From: Chlorella sorokiniana
Lineage: Eukaryota; Chlorophyta; Trebouxiophyceae; Chlorellales; Chlorellaceae
DNA length: 64,000 nt
Direction: 5' to 3'
Assembly: GCA_025917655.1 (NCBI GenBank)
Contig: CP084613.1
Coordinates: 620,001-684,000 of the forward strand
Shown one piece after another: positions 23,101 through 34,933 of the stretch (position 1 is the first letter of the stretch; the number at the start of each line of letters is the position of its first letter). The position numbers were made by a program, and so were the translations under genes. The notes beneath the pieces are model-generated. The model did not search any database, had not been told where the DNA came from, and saw only the letters and a program-made list of their open reading frames with translations.

Positions 23101-24100
23101 GGCTGGACTGGGCGCTGACGTGTAGCCAATGATAGCTTCCTTCTTCTGTCTACAAAGTGCTTAGCGGCCTCTCCGCCGGCTCAGCAGCCGTGGCCACGGC
23201 CCGCCCTGCTTGCTGCGCTGAAGCGGCGCCTTTCTCCCTTCCACTCCCTCCAACAGCGACCCCTTTGGCAACTGGCTGGTGGTGAAGCGCATCAGCGGCG
23301 CGACGCTGGATGCCGCGCTCAACAGCGGCCTCAGCGGCTGGACGGGAGACGACGAGGCAGAGGGCAGGTTCCCTCAGGCAAGGCCTCTGCAGCTGTCACT
23401 TGGAACGCCAGAGGGATGACAGCTGTGAATGAGCTGATGTGAAAGCATACTGTCAATTCTTAGGTGTCCTGCGTACCACTGCTGTGCTGCAGGTCGGCAA
23501 CGTGCGGTACGCCTTTGACCCCACCCTGCCCGCCGACGACCGCCTGGTGGCGGCCGAGGTCGTGCTTTCGGACGGCAGTACCGCCCCGCTGGACGCCTAC
23601 ACCGACCAGAGCATCCTGCTGGTCACCAACAACTTTGTTGCGGGTGGGTCTGGGGCCGGAGTGTGTGGGTGCTACCACTCGCGTCGGAGGGCGACGTGGT
23701 TGCGATCTGTGCGCCGTCCAGAGTCAGTGATCTGCCTGTTGACAGGCAGTGAACTGGAGGTCTCCCTCCCTCCCTCCCGCTGCAGGTGGCGGCGATGACT
23801 ACAACATGTTTGCGACCGAGCCGCTGGTGCTGGACTCCAGTGTGCCCACCGTCCAGATCACCACCAGCTACTTCCAAAGCTTCTCCCCATCGACACCGAG
23901 GTGGACGGGCGCATCGCCAACTGCGCCATGGAGCCGGACGCGGTGCTGTGCGCCAGCGCAGATGCCCCCGCCGCAGAGGCCCCCGCCGCAGAGGCCCCGC
24001 GGGCGCGCCGCTCACCTCGGGTGCTCTGGGTGCGAGCCTGCGTGGCGGCTGCGCGGCGGCGGGCGCCGCCCTGCTGCTCGTCGCGACGCTCTTCATGTGA
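20170..24100 (+). CDS. 5'-nucleotidase (UshA/CD73 family), GPI-anchored
   Basis: Secreted metallophosphatase that splits nucleoside 5'-monophosphates, or related esters, at the cell surface. ATG 20170 starts a signal peptide (LLVWLNLAICALA). The catalytic domain shows FTLLHFNDNHAR (first metal ligands), LVLFAGDQYSG, TLGNHEFDDG, ALTHIGYGDD and GGHTHTLLNG. The C-terminal substrate domain shows NLGNLICEALLWY, VCLVNGGGIR, DPFGNWLVVKRISGATLDAA, QSILLVTNNFVAGGGDDY and a conserved aromatic near NMF. The last exon ends in ALGASLRGGCAAAGAALLLV with little after it, as in a GPI signal. About ten introns. One-base frame jumps near 21781, 23886 and 24000. CD73 family certain; the exact substrate is not. 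Confidence 0.9.
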
Positions 24101-24564
24101 CTCACGCGGCCTTTTGACGCAAAAATCTATCACTTTTGACGCTTGATATTTAATCCATCATCCGGTGATTATACTGTTGAGTGCATTGCACCTCTTCAGG
24201 GCATTATGTTAGACTACAGAAGAGGCTCCCCCAGCAGGGCGGCGGCGCGCGGTGCTTTGCCCGCTAAGCGTCTCCTTTCAAGAAAGGGGCCCGCAACCGG
24301 CATTTGCGTGCCTCGCATGTTACGTTCCGTGTTTTGAAATCAATGGCTATGGCGATCATTGACCTGTGCAAGTTCGAGAGGAACTTGAGCTCCTTTTCCT
24401 GTCGCGCGACATAGTGGCCTCACTTGGTATATGAACCGCACATTCACACAAAACTATACCATTATTTCGGCTGCGGTGGCCTGCAGCCGCTGGCCAAGGC
24501 ACGCCGCGCGGCTCGCCAGGCGCCGCCAGCCCATTCAACCCAAGCAGCATCTGGAGCGCACAGA
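24101..24564. other. intergenic, nucleotidase tail / helicase promoter
   Basis: 464 nt, AT-richer at its start. No TGTAA close to the nucleotidase stop and no coding exon recognised. Confidence 0.4.
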
Positions 24565-26283
24565 ATGGTACTCTGCTACCGCGTGACCTTCACCAGAGTT
24601 GGGCACAAGCACCCTCGAAACCGCAAGTTCTTGGACGGATTCCTGACGCACTCTGGGCGAGACGCAAAGCTGCTGGATGAGAGCGGTGGCGTGGTGGCGC
24701 TCGGCCGCTTGCCTGACGGGGTGCCACTGGAGCCAGGCGCAGAGCTGGAGAAAGGCTTTGGCCAAGGCATCATTGTGCATGTGGATGAGCCCTGTGCAAC
24801 TTGCGAGATAGGTGGCGGGGCAAGCTTGGATGCCACAGCGGCGGCAGCACCCACCAAAGACTCCGAGCCTCCTCCCGCAGCTGCAGCACCCGCCAGGAGG
24901 GCGCAGCCCTCGTTCTGCACAGGCATACGTGGCAGCGGGGCCAGTGGTGGGCGAGTCGGCATCAGGCCAGCCTTCAAGGCACCAAGGCCTGTGCAGGCAT
25001 TGGCGGCACCCGGAGCGGAGCATCAGCAGCTCTGTGCAGCCCCAAGTGTGCCTCACGGGCAAGCCAATGCCGCTGTCCCGCAACCGCAGCATCGGCGCGC
25101 ATTCCAGGCGCCGCCCAGGCTCCCTCGCCAGGCGCCACCTGCAGCGCATGCTCCGGCGCCCACTACCGCCCTGCCCTCGGGTGGGTGCTGCTCTCTGGTT
25201 TGTGTGTGGATGGCCTGTTCACGTTTGAAGCAGCCCAGCCCGTGAAACCCACCCTCACTCTCGGTTGCAGATGAAGACATCCTACGCATGCTGACGGGGC
25301 AGGCGCCGCTGGCGCGCAGCCCAGCTGATGATGCAGGCACTGCACCCGCCGCAAAGCGGCCACGGATCCAGCCTGGCGCAGGCCTCCCGCCTTCCGGTGG
25401 CCCGGCGGTACCAGTTGCTCCTCAGCTTCCCTCGAAGACCCTGGCGTCGGCCAAGCCCAAGCCCAGGTGGAGCAGCTTCCTTGCAGAGGACGAGGAAGGT
25501 GGTGCGAGCCTGGATGAAAGCGGTGCTTCGCTCGCAGAGAAGGCAGCTCAGCGGACGCAGCCTTTTCGAAGCAGGGTGGGCCAGGGGGCCAGCAGCCCAG
25601 TGCCTGGCGCGGGGTGGCTGTCTCCAAACCACCGCAGGGGCCAGATGCTGAGCTGGATGCCTTGGCAGAGCCTTCAATGGGGTCCCCTGGCAGCTTCCGC
25701 CCCATAGTGCGCCCTGCGCAGGCCAGCCAGCCTAGCTGCCAGCCTGCGGGGCCGGGCCCAGCTGGCTGGCGGCCGCAGCAAGCGCAGCCCCTGCGGGCCC
25801 CACTGCAGCCCAACCGGCAGCCGCCGAGCAGCCGGGGCCCAGCAACCGGTGGTTTGCCAAGCAAGCAGCAGCTGCCGAGGCCAGGCGCCACGCAGCGCCC
25901 GCCGCCGCCGCCCCCACCCAGCTCGTGGAATGTGCTGGTGGATGGCGCTGTGCAGCTGGGCTGGCCGGGGCCGGAGGAGGCTGCGCGGTCTGTGCGGCGA
26001 GTGCAGATTCCCGACAGCTTCTCAGGAGTGCAGCAGTACGTGCAGACATGGTGCAACGCGCTGCATGAGGAGCTGAACCTCAGGTGTTTGGCCATGCTGG
26101 CGGCGGCAGCCCAGACACTGCGCTACAGCACTGGCCGTCTGCGTCTTACACCTGCCTCCCTGTTTATGGCTGCTTTCCGGGTGAGGGAAACCCTCCCACT
26201 CCTCCGCCTTGCGACCACCGCCGCCATCATGTGCAGGATTGCCGAGGTGGCCCAGGCCTTCCACGCCGCAATGGCTCGCATGA

Positions 26284-26347
<64 letters not shown>

Positions 26348-29300
26348 CCGCCACGGACCCCCACAGCCGCATGACGGCGGGGCCAACAGCGGCGGCTTGG
26401 AGGCCCAGCTGCGGCGGGCAAGGGTGCCTTACTACGGCGCCTGCGAGCTCTTCGTCTGGCGCAACAACTTCACCAAGAAGGTGAGCTGCGGGGTGGGTCA
26501 CGGCTGCTCCGCTGTTGCTGTGTTTGGAGGCACACTTCAAAAAAATTGGCAGTCCCTGCCCTGATTCGCTATAGCTAAGCTGACAATGGCTGTGCATGTC
26601 GGGCTGCTGCAGGGCGGCTGGAAGGGCAAGCGCGGCAAGCGCGGCAGCGACGACGAGGAGGGGGGGGCGGCGGCGGAGGAGGAGGACGCCGCGCGGAAGC
26701 CGGACACTTTCTACCTGACCCTGAAGTCGGGCGGCAGCGGGCAGCGGAGTACCGACGCGACGACCTGTGGCTGCTCAGCTCCACGCCGGACTTCCGTCCC
26801 AGCCTTGCCCCCGGCCAGCCTGGCGACCGCACGCGGCAGCCGTGGACGGCGGTGGCGCGGAGCCTGTGGCACGGCCCCAACCAGGATGGCAAGTGAGTGT
26901 TTGGGGGGGAGGAGGGAGGGTAAGGTGGTGCATGTGCGCGTCTCTTGGTGTGTGTGGGGGCGGGGGGTGGGAGGAGGTGTGGTCGCCACGCTCCCCGTAT
27001 GGCCGCCCTGCTGTTGTCCCTGCCGCTGTCCTTGCTGCCCGGCCGCTGCATCCCGTGCACCGTGCCGATGCTGCTTGCAGGTTTGAGGTTGGGTTCCTGT
27101 CGCCGCCACCCCCTGGCCTGGGCCGTTCGCAGGCTGTGTATGCCATCAAGGCAAGCGCACGGCCAGCTGTCATCAGCTGCTTGCCCACCCACGTGTTCGG
27201 GATTACTTTGAAACTCTGCATCTCCACTGTCGCGGTGGGTCTTTAACGTGCTATCAAGTTCTTCTGTGCTGTGCAGGGCCCTGATGCATCGACCGAGCTG
27301 GGGATGATAGAGATGCTGCGCTCCGGGGCAGCGGCCACGCTGCCGCTGCTGCCCAGCCTGCTGCGCGCTGGGGTCAACTGCGGCGGCGGCGGCAGCGACG
27401 GCAGCACGCGCCGTCCTCGCTTCCTGCCTCCCGGCTCTGCCGCCAAGACCGCTGGGGCAGCGGGGGTGCAGGACGCGGCAGACGGTGCGGCGGCGGCGGC
27501 TCCAGCCAGCCCCAGCTACAGTTGCAGCGACAGCGACAGCGCGCTGGCCGCGGCGGCGGCGGCAGCCGAGGGGCTGGCGGAGAGCCCCCTGGTGCATGCG
27601 AAGCGGCTGGCTGACGAGTTTGGGCTGAATGAGGAGCAGCGGGAGGTCCTGGCGCACGTGGCGGGCTGGGCCAGCGGACGCGGCGGGCCGCCGCCGGTCT
27701 GCCTCATCCACGGCCCCTTTGGCAGCGGTGAGGTTGCCCTCGGCAACGCCCTTCGTGGCTGGCTTTCGTGGAGGGGGAGCGAGGGGTGCCTGGAGGCACG
27801 ACTTGGTGCCTGGCCTCTTTGTGGCGCTCTGACGCGCGACCTGTCTTGACCCCCTGCCCCACCGCAGGCAAGTCCACGCTGCTGGTGGCCCTGCTGCGCT
27901 TCGTGCTGGCGCAGCGCGGCGTCGCGGGCTCCCCCTGGCTGCCGCCCGCGTGCTGGTGTGCGCCCACACAAACGTGGCCGTGGATCGGGTGCTGCTTGGC
28001 CTGGCGGAGTCGGGCTGCACCGACTTCCTGCGCGTGGGGCCGCTGCGGCGCCTCTCCCGACGCCTGCTGCCGCACTCGCTGCACGCCAGTGAGAGCCGCG
28101 CCAGCGCGGGCGCCGCCGCAGAGCTTCGGGAGATGTTGAAGGAGGCGGGGGCCCGGCTGAGGCCGCCGCCATCCGCGCTGAGCTGGCGGCGATTGAAAGG
28201 GTGAGCTGGCGCGGGCAGCAGCAGCGGCCGCAGCGGTCGTGCGTGCAGCTTGCAGCCTGTTGCCCAGCTGCTGCCTTCTAGCGAGCGGAGAAGGGCTGCG
28301 GTTGGGCAGCGGACTGTGCTGATGCTGGCACATTCATGAGACAGCGCGGCCAGTACGACTAACGTCTTCCCGGCCCCCCCCCACCCACCCACCCACCCAC
28401 CCACCCACACTCGCACACATACACAAACGCTGCAGGCGCCGACCGCCAGCGCAAGCGCCTGCTGCGCACGGTGCCGGTGGTGGGGTCACCGCCTGCTCCT
28501 CCCTGCTGTCGGCGCTGGACGGCCAGCGCTTTGAGGTGCTGGTGCTGGACGAGAGCTCCCAGATGGTCGAGCCGCTGTCCGCGGTGCCGCTGCTGCGCTG
28601 CCAGGCGCGCTTCTTGGTGGCTGCGGGCGACCCGCTGCAGCTGCCGCCCGTCGTGGCGGCCCCTCCCCACGTCACCGCGACAGGTGGCGCCCGCGGCAGG
28701 GCCCGCCGCACGGCCTGCTGCGCCCGCTGTTCGTGCGGCTGGCGGCGCTGGGCGCGCCGCCCTACCTGCTGCGGAGGCAGTACCGCTGCCACCCGGACAT
28801 TGCGGCGGTGCCCAACGCCCAATTCTACGGCGGCCGATTGCTGGACGGGTGCAGCCGGGAGGCGAGGGCGTCGCTGGTGCACGGGCTGCCCAGCCTGGCT
28901 TTCCTGGACGTGAGGGGCCAGGAGAGCTACGGCACTGGTGAGGACAGCTGCGCGCCTGACCAACCTGTGGCTCCACGTGCTGCACCAGCCGAGTCCGCAT
29001 GTGTTTGATTCGCACGTCTCGATCAGCACCGGCTTGCACCCTGCCATCATAGCTTGCCGGCATGGGGATCGGCATGCTCGCGCAGTCCCCCCCCTTCCAC
29101 CCACCCACAACACCCACACCCACCACATACACACACATGCTCCTGCCCTTTCTCTGCTGACAGGCCGCAGCGCCAGCAACCAGGCCGAGGCTGAGGCCGT
29201 GGCAGCTGCGGTGGAGCGTGTGGCCGCCGCGGGCGTCTCGCCGGGCCGGTGCGGCGTGATCGCCTTCTTCCGCGCTCAGGCGGCGCTGGTGCGCTCCCTG

Positions 29301-30099
29301 CTGGAGCCGCGCCTGCAGCTGCTGGAGCAGCTGGCGGGGCAGGCTGCGACGCAGCGCCGCGGCGGGGGCCGCCGCCTGCTGGGGACGGGAGCGGTGCAGC
29401 GGACGCCAGCGGGGATGAGGGCGGGCGGGAGCCAGAGGAGCAGGAGGAGGAGGAGGGGGAACAGCAGCTTTCTCGCAGCATCCAGGTGGCCACCGTGGAT
29501 TCCTTCCAGGGAGCGGAGTGCGACGTGATCATCTTGACCACCGCCGTCACCCGACCCGGCGCCTTCGCCTCAGGTGCTTCCCGGGCTGACCCCCTAAGGG
29601 GACCTGCACCCATGCGGGCCAACTGTGGGGATGCAGCCGCCGAAGGCTGGCCCGGGGCCGCCCTGCCGCAGCAATCTGGAGTGCTTAGGGCCCCCATCAG
29701 GGCACCTTTGCAGCTGACCCTCGGGAACCACCCCCACCCACTCACTCCTCACATGACGCCATGAAGCTACCGCACAAACACACACACTGCTCACACCCCT
29801 CACCAACCCTCACCCACACAGACGCGTGCCGCCTCAATGTGGCCCTCACCCGCGCCAGGCACAACCTGCTGGTGGTGGGGTGCGCGCCCGCTCTGGAGCG
29901 ATCATCCCCAGCACTGGCCGCGCTGCTGGCCCGCTGCCGCGCCACGCCTGGCGGCTACCACCCTGGCGGGCGGCTGCCGCACTCGCTGCAACAGCCGCAT
30001 GTGTCGCTGGGGCCCGAGAGCGACGAGCTGGACGCAGCAGATGGCGGCGACGGGGAGGACGACGCTGAGGGCTGGGAAGCAGCGAGGGAACACCGCTAA
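24565..30099 (+). CDS. ZGRF1: ZGRF1-like 5'-3' DNA helicase (DUF2439 + SF1 helicase)
   Basis: Human ZGRF1 is a DNA repair helicase that helps replication restart and crossover. ATG 24565 opens the DUF2439 domain: VLCYRVTFTRVGHKHPRNRK, FLDGFLTHSGRDAKLLDESG, FGQGIIVHVDEPC. A long Pro/Gln-rich linker follows with a 20-residue Gln tract. Then comes the middle block YYGACELFVWRNNFTKKG, YRRDDLWLLSSTPDFRPS and SLWHGPNQDGKFEVGF. The SF1 helicase has Walker A GPFGSGKST (split by an intron after GPFGSG), Ia LVCAHTNVAVD, II VLVLDESSQM, III AAGDPLQLPP, LRRQYRCHPDIAAVPNAQFY, V TVDSFQGAECDVII and VI RLNVALTRARHNLLVVG. No GRF zinc finger was found. Frame jumps at about 26740, 27933 and 28484. Acidic C-terminal tail ends at 30099. 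Confidence 0.87.
26286..26345 (+). repeat. CAG tract coding for about 20 glutamines
   Basis: A pure run of 20 CAG codons within an exon of the helicase gene, in frame as Gln. Such tracts are prone to length change. Confidence 0.95.
28370..28432. repeat. intronic (CCCA)n / CA tract
   Basis: A run of C followed by repeated CCCA units and CA pairs near the 3' end of a helicase intron. The G-rich strand could fold as a G-quadruplex. Similar tracts: 21260-21300, 29085-29140, 29765-29820. Confidence 0.8.
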
Positions 30100-30213
30100 T
30101 TGCGCCTGGGAAATGTGCAAAATAATGAAAATTATAAAGGAGAGTAAGAATATAAAGATAGGCAAAAACGCCCACGTTCAGCAGTAACAACAGTTGCTGT
30201 GCGCAGCATGCGG

Positions 30214-32285
30214 TCATTGCTGCGATAGAGCAGCGCCGTCATTGCTGCCATCAAGTCGGCTGCTGCCGCCGCCGCCTGTGCCAGCGCCGTCGAAGCCAAA
30301 TGCACGCATGTCTGCTGCATAGCTGTTGCGCACCGCCTCCAGGCAGGCAGCGTGAGGCCCGAAAAGTACTGCCCTGGATCGCAGTACTGCTCCCTGGCCA
30401 CGCTGTGCGGCTGCCCCAGCCCCGTCTCGTTGCAGCCGCGCCCGTTGACGTTCGCCAGCGGCCGATCCAGCGGCGGCACCTACATTATGGCAGCCGCGGC
30501 GGCGGCAGGGACAGCACATCGTCACAACGCCGCGGCAGAGGCGTGTACCCTGCGGCTGCTGGAGCCGGTGGCATGGTCTCAGCACCACCAGGCCCAGCAT
30601 CGTGCTGCTCATCTGCAACCAGCTCGGCTGCTCCCTGCCCGCACCGGCGGTGCAGCGGGCGGTCGCCGCCGCTCCAGCTCCCCCAGCACTGCGGCCAGGT
30701 CGGCGTCCATGCTTTCCACCCGCCCAACATAGTCCGCCGCCCAGCCGCCGTCCGCCGCCAGGACGCAGGGCGCCTGGGGGTTGATGTGGCTGTACACAAA
30801 ATCGTGTCCCTTGCTGCAGGCGGGGGAGGGGGAGGGCATGCGTTTTTTTTGGGAAATGTTTGGCGGCGGTGAGGGGGAGGCCCTTGGGCCCGACACAGCT
30901 TGCGGCCAGCTTTGGGTGGCGCCCAACAGCGGCAACAGCACCGCAGCCTCCCCATCCCCTTCTTCCAAATGAAGAGAGGAGGAAAAGAGACATGAGGGAT
31001 CCCACAGAGCTCACAGCATGCAGCGCGGGTCGCCGTCGCACGCCCCCAAAGTCGGCTGGGTCTGCACAGAAGGCTGCCCAGGAGAAGCTGGCCTCCAGCT
31101 CGCCGCCGCGCGCCAGCTGGCGGGCCATCATGCGGTACGCGCTGACCGCCCGCTGGTACGGGCTGCGCACAAAGGTGACCACAAAGTAGTCGCGCCAGAG
31201 GCGCTCAGGGCGCCGCCGGTCAGGGCCTGCGCTAGATGGGGTGGATTGAGTGGTGTGTGTGTGTGTGTGTGTATGGGTGGGTGGGTGGGTGGGTGGATGG
31301 GGGGTGGGGGCGCGCGCGTGCGCATACAGCCTCAAAGGTAGGGGATGAAAGGGACGAGGCGGTGGATGGTGAAGAGGTAGAGGGGGTGGAAGGGATCGGG
31401 AAAGGGGACTCGGTGCGACCAAGATGCGGCATCGGGCCCAGCAGCCTGGCCGCAACGCGGCGTGGCCCTCCCACGCTGCACCGCCGCCTCACCTCCAGCG
31501 GCTGGAAGCTGGTCGGCGGGGGGCGCTGCCGTTGGGCTGCGGCGCGCGACAGCCGCTGAAGTGGCAGAGCAGGGAGCTGGAGGCGGTTTTGGCGTGCCGC
31601 AGGTAGATGACTTTGTGCAGGTGGTTCACAAAGACCTGGCAGGGAGCCATCAGGCCCAGCGGCGGCGGAGGCGTGCCTGCGGGGCCAGTGTTTGTGTGTG
31701 TGTAGGGAGGGGGTTCGCGGCGGGTCCAGTGGGGCAAGCGCGGCTGCTGCAAGCTCGCAAGCGTGGCACGCAGGCCATGCACCCTAGGGCTGCCCTGAAC
31801 ACCTCCTCCAGCCACCCACCCTCTGCAACGGTGCGGTCGCGCTCCTGCAACCACGCCTGCCGGTGCGCCTGCCGCCACGCCGAGTGAGCAGGCTGCCAGG
31901 CGCGCGGGTCCAGTGGCCCCGCCTTCTCAACGAAGCCGTGCAGCGGGGCTCCATGTGTGACGGTGTGGAGTAGCTCTGAGCTTTCGTCTGCTTCCGTGTC
32001 CTTCAAATCTGTTGACAGGATGTTTGTGGCGACTCCAGCGCTGCGTTCGGCCAGCAGTCGCACGGTTCGTGCCTGCCAGGTGCCGGCAGTGACGCTGCTG
32101 CTGTCCGCTGGGACGCCGCTGCCGGGCAGCCCCTTGGCTTCAAAACCTTGCGTGTGTGGCCTGCTGCTGTACGCCAAGAAGGAAAGGGCCAGAGCGGAGA
32201 GGAGCTTGGCCCAGCGACCGCTGAAAAGTCGCAGCCAAGCAGGCTGCTGAGTCCTGCAACCGTGTCTCACTATGGTCGGCAGCAT
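30214..32285 (-). CDS. carbohydrate sulfotransferase (sulfotransferase family 2), type II membrane
   Basis: Probable Golgi enzyme moving sulfate from PAPS to a wall or secreted glycan. ATG 32285, then a short basic N-terminus and one hydrophobic anchor (WAKLLSALALSFLAYSS), as in type II Golgi proteins. The next exons carry HKVIYLRHAKTASSSLLCHF (5'-phosphosulfate loop region), then DYFVVTFVRSPYQRAVSAYR (3'-phosphate motif). HDFVYSHINPQAP and DYVGRVESMDADLAAVLGEL match the conserved 'PQ' and 'vGR.E....D' blocks. The end, CNETGLGQPHSVAREQYCDP then PHAACLEAVRNSYAADMRAF, is joined only by adding one base in a C run near 30358. Stop at 30214. About five exons. Confidence 0.75.
31244..31308. repeat. 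intronic (TG)n and (GGGT)n tract
   Basis: About ten TG pairs followed by several GGGT units within an intron of the sulfotransferase. The plus strand is the G-rich one and could form a G-quadruplex. Confidence 0.85.
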
Positions 32286-33097
32286 GATTGGTTAACGTCC
32301 TTGTCAATGGCACCCAGCAACTGGCCCCATACATTCAATTCGCGCTTGTACCTCACCTTTGTACCTTTGCCGCCGCAGCCAACCCATCGCCATGGCGGGG
32401 TTCGTGGGCAGGACTGCGTTACCAGCGCGACAGTCATTTGCTTGATGTGTTCCTCTGTGGAGGGACAAGGACGAGGGAACATTAGCAGACAGGCAGAGCT
32501 CGTGGAGCACAACAACCGTTTGGGCGACGGTGTTCGCCAAGAGCGGTGCGGCGCTTGTGTGCCTTCCGTGAGGCTCATGGATAGCAATGATCCTCAAGCA
32601 AGTGCATGCGTCTATTTTCACCGTGTGAGTGCAATCTTATACTCAGTGGTGGACAATTCGTAGGGTTTTCCTCAGCTGCTGCTAGTGCCAGGGCATGCCA
32701 GCCAGCTGGGTGGTGCATGGATGTTGCGCTCCGCGTTGCTCCTCATAGCCCTCCGATATCATCCGAGCTCGCGTAAATAGCAATACTATTGCTGATTGCG
32801 CGTCTGAAGCGGAAGCAGCTAACGATGGGCGCTGAAAAGGGCAACAAATGGCCCACGGGGCTCTGTGTAAGTCGCAAGGCTGGTACCGCAATTTGCTGCA
32901 ACCATAAGATTGATATGGTCTCGGAAACCGCTGCAAAGTCCCGTGCTGTCTCCGCCCATCTGTCGGGACTCGCCGGCCCAGCGTAACACTCCCCCTCTCT
33001 ACCATCGTCAGGGTCTTTGTGTCCTGGAAATCTTGAACTTTGCTGTTCACGTCTCCCGGCGACAGCCAGTTTGGCCAACCACCACCGCCGCTGCAGG
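32286..33097. promoter_or_regulatory. divergent intergenic region, sulfotransferase / PLAC8
   Basis: About 0.8 kb, clearly AT-richer than the flanking genes. No domain-bearing frame. It may hide a first, non-coding or short exon of the PLAC8 gene. Confidence 0.4.
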
Positions 33098-34092
33098 ATG
33101 CTCCGTCCGACAGCCTTGCTTCCTATTGTTGCCACTGTCCCGCAGGACTGCTTCTCTGACTGTGGCACCTGCTGCTGCGGCTTTTGGTGGTGCGTACGGG
33201 GTGACGGTTCAGCAGGGCTGGCATGGGTGTCTGCCTCGTGCACTTTTACCGATTCCCAGCCTGGTAGTGCCCTGTCTGCGGAGGGCGTCACGCTGACTGG
33301 CCTGCCCTCGCCCCATCCCCGTCCCTCCCACAGCGGGCCCTGCCTGTTTGGCGAGAACAGCTCGGACCTGGGCGATGGCAGCTGCTTCCTGAACTGCTGC
33401 CTCTATTACGTCCTCTCCCTGTTCTGCCTGCACTGCTGCCTGGCCGGGCCCAAGCGCGGCAGGCTGCGCGCCAACCACGGCCTCGAGGAGGCGCCCTGCG
33501 GCGACTGCTGCACCCACTGCTGGTGTGGGGTGAGCGCTGCTGGCCCTGCTCCACACACACACTCCCTGCAGCCATAGTGCTGCGCGGGGCTGCTGCTGCG
33601 GTCCGTCGGGCCGCTCCATCCTGTCCCCTGCTGGCTGTCGGCGGCACTGCCCCAGGATTCTGTCTTGCGCTCCGCCGCCAACCACCGCACCCCTCGCGCA
33701 TCTTCCTGGCTGCCCGCAGGCCTGCGCCATCTGCCAGGAGGCTCGCCTCATCAAGGTGATGAGGCCCCGCCGTGCAGCAGCAGCGGCTCGGGCAGCACAG
33801 CTCAAGGCTGCACGTTCAAGAGCCCTGCCCTTTTGACATGGTTTGCTGTGCGGTCACGCCGTCGGCAGCCCCGGCCTGAGTCCTGTATCTGCGAGCAGCA
33901 GCCGCAGCCAAGCCTCGACGCTGCAGGCGGCAGATGCAGGGGTGAACCGCGCTGCGCACATGCGGCAACCCTGACGAAATCATGCCCCCCTTCCTGCCGC
34001 AGTGGTACGGAGCAGTCCCCCAAGGCCCAGGCTACGCCGGTGGCCCCCCCATGCAGGCTCCCGGCCAGCAGTTCATGGCCTCCCATGTTTGA
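33098..34092 (+). CDS. PLAC8-family cysteine-rich protein
   Basis: PLAC8 (FCR/cornifelin-like) proteins are small Cys-rich membrane-associated proteins; plant members affect cell size and metal transport. Exons about 33098-33189, 33334-33529, 33720-33755 and 34003-34092 join in frame. They read DCFSDCGTCCCGFWCGPCLF, then GENSSDLGDGSCFLNCCLYY, VLSLFCLHCCLAGPKRGRLR, APCGDCCTHCWCGACAICQE and ARLIK. This is the full PLAC8 pattern: early CC block, F-G-x-N, hydrophobic Cys-rich span, CGDCC..HC.C..CA.CQE. The last exon is Gly/Pro/Gln-rich (WYGAVPQGPGYAGG) and stops at 34090. If the intron after LIK is kept, a stop at about 33837 gives a different tail. The ATG at 33098 is a guess, because the exon might begin at the acceptor before 33145. 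Confidence 0.82.
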
Positions 34093-34933
34093 AGCGCCCC
34101 TCTGCGCTGGCGCTCCGCCGTGCCACTCGCAGCGCCCTTGGGCGGATATAGCGACGCAGCCGATCCTTTGCAGAGCCCCATCCCAACCACTTAATAATCG
34201 TTTGCCCACAGCGCCGTGTGCTCGGTGCCTTGATGCCCTGCAGCTACCACGCTGCGGCCTTGATGCGCTGCCTGGCCAGAGTTGTGGCGCATAAACTTTC
34301 CCATGGCGTCCTGGATAGGCACGCCGGCAGCTTTCAGTCTATTCTGCCTCTTCTGCACCTGCCCAACAACGATCAATGCGGAATCTTCCAGTCAGCATTG
34401 CTTCCAATGCTGTGGAGCTTACCCTGCGTGCTGAAATCTCTTTGTGACCTAGATATGAATGTAACGATGCCTTTGTTACATGGTCGTGCGCATGCAGACA
34501 GAGAGCGGAGGGCGTCCTAGCCAGCCGATGCACACAGGTCCGGCTTGGCGGGCCGAGGCCAAAACAGCAGAGGCATGATGCCCGAAAATGGATCCAATCG
34601 AACCTTAGCGCTCAATACTTAAAGTCCCGTCTTTGATGAAACTAGTCCAAGGGCGCAATGCGGTAAGAGGGTGGCAAGGGAGGGAGGCGTGCAATGCGCA
34701 ACGTTGGCGCTTCCTGGCAGATGCATGGCGCTAGCGTGCGTCGTTCAAGGCACGTCGGGTCTTGTGGTGCAAGGAGAGGGTCAAGCAGGGAAAAATCAGT
34801 TGTGGCGGCTAGACAGGGGGGCCGGGGGCAGCAGTGGCAGGGGCCTACAAGCATCAGCGGCTGTGTTAGTACATGGGAGCACTCCCTGAGGCCCGACATT
34901 GACGGCGGTTAAACAAAGCGGGCCAGAGGGGGT
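34093..34933. other. convergent intergenic region
   Basis: 0.84 kb of AT-richer DNA between the PLAC8 and 6-phosphogluconolactonase stops. TGTAA on the plus strand (34460-34464) and on the minus strand (34476-34480) could serve the two genes. No gene seen. Confidence 0.45.

Noticed and set aside
26575-28416. Minus-strand frame of over 600 codons
   Set aside because: Antisense to the helicase exons, with no domain; explained by high GC and few A/T-rich stop codons.
28370-28432. (CCCA)n tract as a telomere-like array
   Set aside because: Not the TTTAGGG or TTAGGG unit of green algae, short, and inside an intron.
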